Source: Dioscorea cayenensis subsp. rotundata (taxonomy: Eukaryota; Streptophyta; Magnoliopsida; Dioscoreales; Dioscoreaceae). Taken from it: 64,000 bases of DNA. The notes beneath the pieces are model-generated. The model searched no databases. It was not told the DNA's origin and worked only from the letters and a program-made list of their open reading frames with translations. Below are positions 20,583-33,122 of this stretch, in pieces. The stretch is from NCBI RefSeq assembly GCF_009730915.1, contig NC_052474.1:5739501-5803500 (forward strand), given 5' to 3'. Each line of letters begins with the position of its first letter. Position 1 is the first letter of the stretch. A program made the position numbers and the translations under genes.

Positions 20583-23500
20583 TCAAGCACTAAATCCCTT
20601 GTGGATAGAACTCCAAGGATTGTTGGGAATGCTAACACAAGCCTGAGCAGCCACTTTGGTCATAGTCTTCTTGCTGATGCCTGCATTGCAGATATTTGCA
20701 AGGGAGCGCATGTGTTTCATTCCGTATTGAGATAGTGATCCACAGTGTGTTTCAAAGGTGCGAACCTGGCAATGCAAACCAATAAAGAAAGTTATTTTCT
20801 TGTGTTTATTTGTATGGTGAAGTAAATGAATCTAATGTTTGAGGAAACAATTTAGTAAGAGGATCATTGAAAGACATACCATTGACTTCAGACAGGCCCA
20901 GTCATCTACCAAAGGCTTGCCTGTGGATCTAACACTGTTGATAACTTTCAAGCCTTTTTCAGACCCAAAAATAAGCTTAGCAATGAGCTCAATGCTGTGA
21001 TCGACATGTATGCGGTGTGACATAACATCAAGCCACTGTTTCTGAGCTTCAATTTTCTCAGAAGAACCTTGTGGCGATGACCGATACTGCAATGCAAGAA
21101 AAACAAGAGAAACAAGCAATAGATCAATTGTAGGAAAAAAAATACAAAATTGAGGATGCTGCATTAGAACAAAAAAAAAAATTTGAGTAGTGAATGGTTT
21201 AAAGAAATGGAGTATCAACCTTAGTCCAGAAATAAACAAGGTCAGCATCGCGTTGATTCACAGCAGTTGAGAGTGATGGCAATGAGTTATCACCAGTGAA
21301 AGTGAAATTTTCATTAGCAGGATCTGTGCCCATGTATATGTCAAGGAATTTATTGTTGAGATTTAAATTCCCATATTCCATAACATGTGAGCCATAGCTA
21401 TACTGATTATGGGGCAGAGTCCTTGTTTTGACCTGTGAACACAAGCAGAACAATCCATTGGATTTGCGGCGCTGAAAAAAAAAAACTAGCATGAATTAAG
21501 AAAATTTGATTTCAAGCACTCACCAGTTCATACTGCTGCTTGAGAGTTTCAGTATGTAAGTTGTGTTTGTCACTGTGCACACAATGAAGTATTTTTAGTC
21601 TCAAAATTTTCAGCAATACTAAAGCAGTAACAAAACTTCTTCACCTTCTCCTATATATCTCAATGAAATACAAGCATTAACCTCCACTGATTAACATCTC
21701 TCATTACAGTATAAACCACCGACATTAATATTTTTCAATGACATAGATCAAGTTATTCAACTACGAATCAAAACTGATGGCAAGATCTATGGGCCATCTC
21801 AGCATTCTAAATGTGCAGAATGAATTCAGTCATGAAAATACACCAGTTTGAAAGTAACAAATATTAAAAAAGAAAAGGAAAATAAAATAAATTCAAAAAT
21901 CAGTGATCATGTAATGTTGTTTACGAGAAGCAATTATCTATTTGGTTCGCTTTTCTTATCTCTGTGCACTGTTTGTACTCCATTGTATATTGCCAATCGC
22001 ATTGACATAGTTACCAATCAGTTGAATTCAACTACATTATGCCGAACAAATAAAAAAGTAAGCTGTGCCTCATAGTAAAATTTCAGCATAACAAACTCAC
22101 GATGAGTACAAGATTGAGTATTCACCTGTCTTCCATCCAGGCAACACTGTACAAGTCACCCAAACATGTCCAGTACTCAGAAGGAGGACTAGGATGCTCT
22201 CCAGGGCAGTAAGTTCCCCAGCTGCTCTCCACTGAATTAGATGCGGTGGTTGCAAATATGTTTATATCCGGAGGAAGAAGACCTTCAAATATACTCCCAG
22301 ATTCACAAGCTTCCAGATAGAACACCTATATATGACATTTAAAGAGCAAAACCAAATACTAAGTTTATACTGTTGCAAACCCACAAAATCTGTAATAACA
22401 CACATGAAAAGCAAAAGCATACCATGCTTTTGTAGGATCCAGATGCATGTTTTTTCATCAACACTGCAACCAAGTCATCCGCATAAAGGTAAGGAGAGGT
22501 AGGCATTCCTGTTGACACAGAGATCCCAACAAAAAAATGAGTCAGTGTGGGTTAACACAGTAATAACTGTTCAGTATCTTCTGCACTTTTGATCACCATA
22601 GTAAATTGAACATATCTTCTGATATATAGCTTTAGCAATAACCAGAAGCTCTATGAAATTTAGAACTTAGTCATTGATTAATTAAGATTTCTTTCTCCGT
22701 TAGATTTGTGTTGAAACAAGGATAAATCATGCCAGTTTCAAATGAGTAGTTCGAGCTTGAAAACAGGGAATTGGAAGTCAGAACTACGAACCAAGAACAC
22801 CAGGTCCACCATGGTCACTGTAAAAGATGAAGATGTGGTCATCAGGACCACTGTCCACAACCTTCCCACTGCCACCAGTTAGAGCAGCTTTGTCTCCAAG
22901 GATAACGGAGAAAAAGTTGTTGACAGTGACTTCCTCTCCAACATAGTCCTGCAAAGAGTTTAATCAGGACTGAAATAAGGAAGGAACTGACTATGATAAC
23001 AAGATTACTAAATATATAATTCACATATTAACTGAAAAACTAACCCTGGGAACTCCAGCATATACATCACTCCCTTGTGGATGATTGATTATGACTCCAG
23101 GTCTGGGATTCTCCTGGTGGTAAGCAATATCATCGTACATGAAAACTATGATATTTTCATCTTTCAGTCCACCCCTTTTCATGACTTGGTATGCATGGCA
23201 AACATCAGCCTAAGAGAAGGAATTTGATGAGGACCACACAACAACAACAACAAATAGTGATGCATTTTACACCACTCAATACTGATTGAACTCACATAAA
23301 AGTATTTCATAACATAAAGCCTTATCATGTGCATGCAAATTATATCTATTCATTTGATCTAGTAATAAAATTCAATATGCAGGACAGAAAAATAATCAAG
23401 CAAAATACTTGCACAATATGTACAAAGATTATTAGCTTGAAACAATCAGACAAGCCAAGTAGAAACTGCCAAAGTAACAAAAAAGCAAAAATTGCACCAC

Positions 23501-25829
23501 TTGTTTTTCTGATTTGCTTAAACTAAGAGTAATCAAAATTATTTAAAAAATATTAAAAATTCATCTCTTGTGGGCACCAAAATAGTGATGAATGATTAAT
23601 GATTATTAATAAACAGCATGTATTCAATTCGTACATGGCTCGTTTGCTACCAAGGACAAAGAGACGATTCAAAAGCAAAAAACAGATATCACAACTGAAA
23701 AAACAGAAAACAACTGAAAAGGGATCTTGGTTGGTAACACACACAAGTTTTTTTTAGTTTTCTTTGTGATTTTAGTGGTTGTCTGGTATTTCAATGAGAT
23801 GCTGCAGGTTGACTCTTGGCTTTCACCGAAAGGCAAAAGCCCAGCAACCAGTGGATGTCTTTGACAAACCACTAGGATTGCTTTTCTTAGAAGATAAGAC
23901 TTTTAAATTGTCCCAATCTCAGTTCAACATCTACCTTGTCAAATTAAAGTAATTAAAGGTAAGGGATTCCATTCTTTACTTTGAAAATAGCGGTGCCCCT
24001 ACCAAAGAAAAGAGACGTCGGTGACTATTTTTTTTTTTTTCTTCTTTTTTAAAAATATATATATTTTTTCTTCAAGTAATATCTTGAAGGAAACAGGGCA
24101 AGTGCCTGCATGAGGATAAAATACAACTCAACTTTATGGTGTTAGCAGCAGCAACTGTAACTAGTTCTGATGAAACAGATAAATAAACCGAGTATCTGGG
24201 TAACATGGTAAAATAAGTATCATGAAACAATAAATTCAACTCTGCAATAGAAAATAATAAATTAGGTGTTTTGTACGGTGGTTTGTACATATTATTAAAA
24301 AATTAATAATAATAAATAAAATAAATAAATTTATGATCAATACTTTAGGTAAAATTTTGAAACAAAATTGACTTTTTCACCACTTTCATGAAGAATAATA
24401 ATTCATTCAACCCTTTAAAGAAAAACCAAAAATCTTCTTACTGTTATGAGCTGGAAGTTTTTTAAAGTGTCATTAAGATCATGTCATTAGAAGATAATTT
24501 TTTTACAAGTTTATTCTTCAAAATATATATATATATATGTATGTATGTATGTATGCGTATGTTTGATGTTTAATAAATTTATTGTCAGCTAAATTTTAAT
24601 AAACCTTTTGTTTTGCCATTTAAAAATGTTTTCATTTATATCTTGAGTTTTTTTTTTTTTAACCTTTTAAATAGAATAGGCCGGTCTGATGCAGGCACAA
24701 GCAAGGTTAGACAAACTTTGGCCGTATCCCATGTTGGGTCACTCTTTTGGAGTTGGCATGACGTGCCCGGCCAGTTTGACACTTTATTTATTTATTTTAT
24801 TTATTTAGAAATATAACATCACAGGGTCCAGGGACAAACAAAACAAGTACAGAATAAATAAATAAATAAATAAAGATTCCGAAATGAAGAGGATTCCATA
24901 CCCCACGTATAGTACCTTCTAGCCAAACCGTCGTTCAGGTTGTGAATCACAAAAATAAACCAAAAATTCGAAAGAATGGTAGGTCCGAGGTAATGTTAGA
25001 ATGGTTGTTGGCACAGGTAACGGGGTTATCAAAGCCTCACTCATAATTAAAAAATCTCAATAACTAAATAAATAAATGAAAAGTTACAGCTATGCTTGCA
25101 AGAAGATCTTGTTATATATTCTCAATTTTTTTTTTTTAATAAAGTTATTCCCAGCTTTAAGCTTTTGAGAAATCGTAAAAAAATGGATAAATCACTGTTA
25201 TTAACAACAAAAAAAGCACAATGTAAAAATCGAAAACATCAATAAATAATATGAAATAAATGATATTTAATAATTTATTATAAATTATAATAAATATTAA
25301 ATCATTTATTATAGATCCAGTATTTTTTTATAATGTAGATAAGTGACTTCATACATATTTTTTTTATTATTAGTTTTTAATTATACATTAAGAGAGAGTT
25401 GAATCTTTAATATTTGTGTAAGAATAAAAAAAATATTTTATTATAGTTTTAAGTTTTAAATCAATTATTATAGCCATATATATCTTGTTTATCATAATAA
25501 CAAAAACATGCAAATAAATCTATGTAAAAAATTTAAAAAATAAAAAATAAGAGACAACATAGTAAAAACAGAGGATCCAAGCCCAAGCAACAAAGACACA
25601 AGAACATCATAAAAATAACAATAAATTAAATCAAAATAAATACTCCAGAAAAAAAATTAATATTATAAAACACCATCACTCCAGATTCAACTCCTCCAAA
25701 CTCCCCACAAAAAAAAAAATCCAAAATAATAATAATAATTATAATAACTAAAAACAAAAAACACTCTAAAATCAAAGATCCAAATCCACAAACAAAAACC
25801 CAATCAAAACCTACACCAAATCAAACGCA

Positions 25830-25873
<44 letters not shown>

Positions 25874-26111
25874 CAAATCGGAGAAAAAAAGTTCAGTAAT
25901 GAACCTGATGACGATAGTTGCCGTAGCCGGAGGATCCGGCGATGAGAACCGCCCATCTCGTCCCAACGGTGGCCTCGTCGATGCCTTCAGACCCTAGATC
26001 TAGGTCCCATGGCATCCTGAGGATGGAGATGGGATCAAAGGGGCGAGAATCCACGAGAAGGAGAGGGAGAAAGAGGAGCAAGAGAGCTCCAATGGAGGAG
26101 AAACGAGCCAT
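20583..26111 (-). CDS. Vacuolar processing enzyme (legumain, asparaginyl endopeptidase, C13)
   Basis: A cysteine protease of the vacuole that cleaves after Asn or Asp, maturing vacuolar and seed proteins and acting in plant cell death. Minus-strand exons: 26111-25905, 23209-23045, 22948-22792, 22508-22423, 22325-22126, 21572-21524, 21432-21220, 21086-20880 and 20765-20583. Phases close exactly to 488 aa, the normal preproenzyme size. It has a signal peptide (about 1-20), the N-terminal strand [17 protein letters not shown], catalytic His170 in FYSDHGGPG, catalytic Cys212 in YLEACESGS, and the substrate-pocket region SSWGTYCPG. The C-terminal helical prodomain continues through WACLKSM to GFSA. 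Intron 1 is 2.7 kb with an (AT)n tract. The sixth exon is only 49 bp. The subtype (vegetative or seed) cannot be fixed by eye. A MITE lies in the promoter. Confidence 0.95.
25833..25869. repeat. (AT)n microsatellite in VPE intron 1
   Basis: About 18 AT dinucleotides, 36 bp inside the first intron from the exon 1 donor. Confidence 0.95.
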
Positions 26112-26200
26112 GGGAATTGGAAACGTTTTGGTTTCCCAAAAGATAAGGAAACGAGTGCTTTTGAAAGCTGGGGCGAAGAAAGGCAGTTGGGGATGAAGGG

Positions 26201-26210
26201 AATTTATAAT
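26201..26210 (-). promoter_or_regulatory. TATA box of the VPE gene
   Basis: The minus strand reads ATTATAAATT, about 90 bp upstream of the VPE ATG, a standard position. The MITE begins 118 bp further upstream. Confidence 0.6.
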
Positions 26211-26328
26211 GCCAAAAAAATAATATTAATTAAGATGTCATTTTTACTTAATTTTTAATAAATGTATTTTTAATTGTGTATTTATTGTGGAAAAGTATTT
26301 TTTTATAAAAAAAAATCTTACAATGAAG

Positions 26329-26968
26329 CAATGTTATCAAAACCGGCCCGGACATCGACCCGGTCTAGGCTTCGTCTCTCCGGTCAACTGGTTCAATCGC
26401 CGGGTCATTCGGGTCAATGCCGGGTTAATAAAATTATTTTAAATATTATTTTTAAAATTATAAATTAGTTTTTAATTCTATAATAATATATAACATTTAT
26501 TTATTATTTGTTATCAAATAAATAATTTGAAGGGACAAAAATAAATTGTAAAAATACATGACAAGCATAAAAGTTAAAACCGATACATAATAAAATTTCA
26601 AAATTCAAGCTCTACATAACATAACAGACTCAACCTAATATCAAACTCATTCAAATATTCCATACATAACAAAACACAACACAATATCATATGAATCCAT
26701 AGTGAAATTTCAAATTTAATCAAACCAACTCAATCCAATACATAACAAAAGTTACAAAAATTAAAGGATGAAAATGTCATTTTATAAACAAGCATTAACC
26801 CGGCCGGGTCATTGAAACCCGGCCGGGTCACCGGGTTTGGCCGGGTCACACCGGGTCACACCGGGTTGATTACATGTCCGGTCTAATTAGAGACCCGGAC
26901 CGGTTTAGTCACCGGGTCACCGGGTCGACCGGTCGAACCGCCGGGCCGGTCCGGGTTTGATAACACTG
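26329..26968. mobile_element. hAT-type MITE in the VPE promoter
   Basis: The 640-bp element has an exact 8-bp target duplication, CAATGAAG, at 26321-26328 and 26969-26976, which is the length hAT transposases generate. Its ends are imperfect inverted repeats: CAATGTTATCAAAACCGG on the left, and CAGTGTTATCAAACCCGG as the reverse complement of the right. Both arms are packed with CCGGGTC-like units, while the centre is AT-rich. There is no coding capacity, so it is non-autonomous. It sits 217 bp upstream of the VPE start codon. Confidence 0.93.
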
Positions 26969-29566
26969 CAATGAAGAGATAAAGTTATTAGTGTTTTTTA
27001 TTTTATTTTTTGGGTTGACATAGTTATACACGTACATTGGCTTTTAAATTTAATTGAAAGCAACGCCATGAGTATAAAGTAATCACTTATCGCTACTAAT
27101 AAATTATTTCTTCTGTGTCTGATATTTAATTAAAAGATTAAAAAAAGTGATCAATTTTGTCTCTATGTTGTTATGTGTATTTTTGTGGGTTTAAAGTTCA
27201 ATTATTTTAAAAAATGATAAATTTTTTATTTGGTCACTAACTTTTGATTCATTTTCACTTTAATTAGTGGGCTTCAATTTGCATCAATTTAATTTAATTT
27301 TACTAGACAATAAATCAAGGATTTTAACTCCCAATTAATTACATGATTGTCTAAAAATCAAAGTCATTCCTCCCGTGACACATTATTAAGTCTATTGGAG
27401 GTGTTCATGTCATCGAAAATGAGCCACATTATTCATTTAGAGGCATGAAATCCTTTGATTTACTACCCAATGAAATCAAAGTAAAGTTGAATAACTAAAT
27501 TGATGCAGATTGAAGTTTGATGATCAAAGTGAAAATGAGCCAATCTATTAAAAAATTTACCCTTTTAAAAGATAAGTGGATAGATTATATAAAATATATT
27601 GAAAAAATAAATATAAATTAAAAAAAGTAATTAAACAGGAAAAAAAAATGGTAGGTAACCGAAAAGTTTTGAGATGCTAACAAGTGACAACAAAGTCAGA
27701 TTATTATTTATAGTCACCCTTTGGGAATAATCCTAATTTCTATAATCAAGTAGAAATTCTCCTAGCCTCACATCACTTTTCCATGTAAAGCCAAACCTTT
27801 ATTTAGTGATAATTATTTAATAAAATTTTTGTTTCATATTTAAAACGTATATTGAATAATTTCACTTCTTTCACATGGTCAATATATACCAACATGAAAA
27901 CTCCAAATTCGCCCAAACTACCAAGGGAACACAACCTTTCTAAAAATGCAATGAATGTCTTAAAATAATTATTACTTTCTTGGGTTTTTGTGCAATTTTT
28001 TTTTTTTTTTTTTTAAAAAAAATCTTCTCCGAATAGAAAGAACTCAAAGAAGTCACAAAAACGGTGTACGTAAGCCATGATCATTCGTCAAGATGGGAGT
28101 GAGTGGAGTGACAATGACCGTCAGATTGATTCCAGTGGGTCCCAGATAAGCCGTCAGATGTTGATCGCGGACTTTGGTATCTGATTCCCTGTCCATTCTG
28201 AATCAGGAACAAGGAAGGAATCTTCGTGTGAAGTTGTACCTCTGGAACACACAAGAGTGCTAATCCTACTCCTGATCCGCCTAATTAGTTAGATGACTTC
28301 TTGTGCCAGGGGGGCTAACAGGGCTGAAGCCCCGAAATACTAATTTTCAGACATTATAAGATTTGATGGTATCAATTTTTTTTTTCTATTTAAACTAATA
28401 TAAAATAGATTATTTTGATATATAAAAAGTCATGTAATACAGCTAGTGCTCATGGCCTACATCATAGGTATGTAACTTTTTAACTCACCTAAGTTCAAAT
28501 CCTCTTTTAACAGATGCGTCACATTTTTATTTTTAAATTTAAAAATTATTAGAATTTTAAAATTTTAATAACATTTATAAAAAATTAAAAAAATCTTATA
28601 TATATAGCAAATGTATTATAATATATATACATATATATTTTTAAAAAGTACAAACTTGAGATGTAAATTTTTATTAGCTCAATTATTGAAAATCTTATAT
28701 ATTTATTATAGATAATAACAAATATTTAAATTATACTCTATCTGTTTTTTAATATGTATTTAAAATTTTATTATATTAATACATTAGTCTTTATTTAAAA
28801 TAATTATTTTACTGTATTTTTTATTTTATTTTTTATTTTTTATATTTTGTTTTTAAGTTTCAGTCCCCAATCATTGAGTCCTGGTTTTGTCACTGTCCTG
28901 TGCTTTGGTTGAGTGGTTGGTAAACAATGAACTTTGATTATATCAGTACATTTCCGTTTTACTGATAATAAAATATTTAATATATAAATATTACACTGTT
29001 AATATATCTGAGAATGTTTGTGCACAATTTATCTACAAATAATATCTTTAACTGAACTGTAAAAACGTGAGATGCATAGCAACTCATAAACTCTTATAAA
29101 CAGTTCTCTTGACCTTTTTCATTCCTGCTGACGTTCTTCAAACATAGGTGCACACACATACATTGACAAAAGCAACAAACACAATTTTACAAAGAAGTTA
29201 TCAATGAACAAACAAGTACGGTTGAATATTGACTTTCTAAAAAATTATTAATTTTGCTAGATATCATATGCGCTGATTAAAATTCTACTATGTACACATT
29301 TATAAAATTTTTATGAATCATACTGAACCAATAAATCTTACCATAAAATTTTTATGAACTATACTGAACTAATAAATTCCACTGTCATACAATCATAGAG
29401 GGAAAAAAAAAACATCCTTTCACAGGTAACTTATGAACAGTGAATGAAAATTTATTACTACAGTAATTATATATTATCTATAGTATGTACATAATACTGT
29501 ACTAACCCAAAGATTTGATTTTGGATGCCTATATTCACCGTTTATTGTAACAACCCATAATCAGTG

Positions 29567-29570
<4 letters not shown>

Positions 29571-29609
<39 letters not shown>
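29571..29609. repeat. (AT)n microsatellite
   Basis: About 19 TA dinucleotides in intergenic DNA. A short open frame across it is repeat-driven. Confidence 0.95.
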
Positions 29610-29612
<3 letters not shown>

Positions 29613-30438
29613 TATAAAATATTTGTGGAGTATTACATAGAAAGGATTTTTACATAAATGCATGATGAGAAATAAATAAATAAATAAGATAGATGAAATA
29701 ATGACCATATTTTTATGGATAACTTTTGATGAGGCCAACCAAGTCGTAATAAATTATGTTTGAATAAATTTATAATTCGTCTAGAGGGGATATATAATCT
29801 TCAATTATCAGCCAACCATAATTGGCAACTTAGATAAATATGAAAATATAAGAATGTGACATGCTCGATTGATTTCTATTTTATAAACCCATCAAGCAAT
29901 ATCTCGACTATAGTCTAACCTTGAGAATGACAAAGAAATTTTATTATTTAATAATTAACAAAAACAATATTTTGATTTTATATTTGTTTATCTGATAAGT
30001 AAACATCGAACTATCATTTATGATTGGGACTGGATCGGTTGAATATCACTCATTTGTTTATTTCGGTTAAATAACATATTTTTTAATTAAGTTTTTTTTG
30101 GTTAAAATTGCCTCTAAGAATTATAATTTTTATGTTTTCTCTAAAAATTATATACTAATATATTTATAAAGATTTTTTTTTAAAATTTATATATTGAAAA
30201 CTATTTAACTTTATATTATATTCACATAACTATAAAAAAACATATAAAAAAATCAATAAAAATAAACATACACAAAATATGAATACTCAAATCGACCTAA
30301 AGTGAAACACTTATAAAAAACACCCCATTTAAAAAAATACATATAAAATTTTACAAATTTTAATCTTCCGAATCCACTCTAGTGGGCAAAAATACACCAA
30401 CATTATAATCATATACATTGAGAGATTGATATTATTTA

Positions 30439-30469
<31 letters not shown>

Positions 30470-30519
30470 AAATATATATATATGACCGGTAATTTAGGAT
30501 ATTTTTAAATTTCAAATCT

Positions 30520-30720
30520 AAGGACGCCCACAGTAACCGTCAGATCATAATCCAACGGCTATGATCATTATAAATAGTACAAAACACATTTTATAGTGTC
30601 ATACATTAGTTACGAACAGTAAAAAGATATACAATATTTATATAAACAAATAATTGTGAAATAATAATCCAACGGTTGTAAAAAACACGTTTATAGATAA
30701 AAGTAATCTAGCGACGTACT
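30520..30720. repeat. Repeat related to the CCGTTGGAT family
   Basis: Contains GACGCCCACAGTAACCGTCAGATCATAATCC followed within 10 bp by the ACGGCT core, and ATAATCCAACGGTTG about 130 bp later, echoing motifs at 1385-1490 and 13330-13560. Boundaries are approximate. Confidence 0.35.
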
Positions 30721-31637
30721 TAGATTACTATTTCTATTTATATACACCAGTAATTATATATTAAAAAATAATAATAAATACTTTTTTAAAAATTTAATAG
30801 TATTTTCACTGTTTCACATATAATCATGATGTGGCAAAATGGTTGCTTTTATTTTTTCCAATGGCCAACCATCATCTATCTAATTCCAAGCAAATTGCGT
30901 ATTCAAATCCATCAAGTAAATGGAGTAGGTGATGCCTACTTCTACTTGTGACTCTATATAAGTATATAAGAATCTTAAGATGATCCAATGAATCCGGACG
31001 TGAATCTTCACTATCAGATTCCTGTTTCTCTTATCATAATTCCCTTCAACTTGGGAAGGTTCATTTCCCACTTGTCTCTTGCTTTTTAATATCATACATT
31101 TATTTTAAATAAAATGATTTTGTCTCATATTGATAAAGAATAGTCTGTTACTTGTCCATTTTTTCTAAAGACCCTGATGTAATATGTCACCAATTCTCAA
31201 AAAATATCATTTCTCCTGGCCCGGAAATTTATTTAGATTTTTGTTATATATGTAACAATTATATAAATATCGCTCATAATATGTATGTACATGTACATGC
31301 GTATATTTGTAAATATAAGTACAATACAACTTTATTCAATAAAACAAGGAAAATTATAGGCAAACAAACAAAAATATGTGAACAAAATTAATTAAGTATA
31401 CTTGTGGCATAAAACATGTAAAACATATATTCAATAAAAACTCTAATTCCGCTGATAATAAAAATGAGACCTAACAAAATAGAAAAAAAAAAACATATAA
31501 AAAAAAAAATACTAATAACACTTAATAACCAATTACCAAGGTGGATCATCCATCACTAGTGACAGTGGAGGGGCTTTAGAAATTAGTAGGCGACTTAATA
31601 TGAATTAGGTGTTGTTGTTTTGCTTAGATCAATAATA

Positions 31638-32012
31638 TGATGCACACAACGGGGATCCACAACCCTAAAAGATGATAGAGTGAGGTTGCCCTCCATATAT
31701 ATACACACGGACTCTCCCTCAAGTAGAGGGTGTAGGACTAAATCGGGCTTGTAATATTGTTCCTCCAATTAAACCCAACGTTCTGGTCAACGACACTTCA
31801 CTCATGGTTTGTCCCTAGTTAGCTCTATTGATGGTCAAAACCCTCCGCTGGTCAGCCCCTCACCACTAGCTCTCAATGAAACCATCAATGATGCACATAG
31901 TGGGGGACCCACAACTCTAAATGACCGTCCTGATCGAGTGGGGTTGCCCCCACATATATGCACATGAGACTCTCCCTCAATTAAGCAATGTGGGACTAAA
32001 CCGGTCTTATAA
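31638..32012. repeat. Two direct copies of an intergenic repeat
   Basis: The block GATGCACACAACGGGG...CTCTCCCTCAA...TAGGACTAAATCGG (31638-31750) is repeated with divergence at 31889-32012 (GATGCACATAGTGGGG...CTCTCCCTCAA...TGGGACTAAACCGG). The spacing is about 250 bp. Class unknown. Confidence 0.6.
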
Positions 32013-32799
32013 CAGTGAGCCAAATAAGTTAAGACTTAGTAAGATAGTTGAAATGGATTCCTGCATATTTATTATTTTTTATGTTATATATTGTTGCAAG
32101 TGTTAATGAAATAAATATTTAGTTATAAAGACAGAACTCTATAATACCCGCAAATCATTAATCATAATGGAAGAGTTTCCATAATTATTCTCTTTGGAAT
32201 TGATACGGAGGTTTTTGGGTTTTTCTTACATACAAGTATATATGGCTTGATAAATCTAATCATTAATTATATACACTTAAAATGTTAAGAAGATATAGGG
32301 GTTTCAAAGGTATTTACAGAACATACGCAATGAGGTATTCCTGTATGGGAAGTAATTAGTAGTGTTAGGGAACACTGGACAGTGGATAAACAAGTCAGTA
32401 TCATGACAGTGTCCTGCATGAATTATGTAGTTATCTATCAAATGTTCAACTCAGTACGCAAAGGAGAACCACAAGAGTGAATCACTCTCTATCCCTTAAG
32501 AAACACCGTCACTGTCCTTGCTTCGCTTGCACTTCACTTGCAATCAAATTGCTTGTAGTCTTAGATTCAAGCAATTTATTCAATTCACATCTTATATGTT
32601 TTCCTAAAAATTTGGAATAATTATATATATATTCTATTTGTGTTTGTTTGGGATAACTACCTCTGCTTGTATGATGTCATTTTGACATAATAATTTATGT
32701 GATATATTTTAGTTTTATCTTTAGGCAACAATCATATATTATTCAGAACAATCACTGTCGGGTGTAATGGAATGTTATAAGAATAGTAAATAAACAGAT

Positions 32800-33122
32800 C
32801 CAATGTCGAATTCATGGGTTGACATTATTATTACAGTACTGTGTTAATATACTATATAAATATTAGTATAATACTATTTATTCATTGTTTATGGGACCCA
32901 TGTGTGAGGATGTTGTTTTTTTCTCCTCTAGGGTTACATGGTAGGGTGATTTATTAACTTAATTTGATTATGGGTATGCATATGATAGGACTCTAATCGT
33001 TCTATGTAACATATGACTGAGTTAATAATTCTCAAAGGATTGATAAACCACCAAAATTAGTACACCATCTTAACTATCTATCCCTTGACACTCCTTGTGG
33101 GACGGCAATTATAGCCTTTGTC
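32800..33122 (+). mobile_element. SINE-like short retroposon, copy 2 (diverged)
   Basis: Aligns by eye along its length with 2237-2580. Shared blocks include TTATTAACTTAATTTG, ATGACTGAGTTAATAA, CCCTTGACACTCCTTGTGGG and the CGGCAATTATAGCC end. Its A-rich end is replaced by an (AT)n tract and I found no clean target duplication, so it is older. Ends are approximate. Confidence 0.55.

Noticed and set aside
28440..28520. Possible tRNA-derived SINE (AAGTTCAAATCC resembles a B box)
   Set aside because: No convincing A box at the right spacing, no A tail and no flanking duplication.
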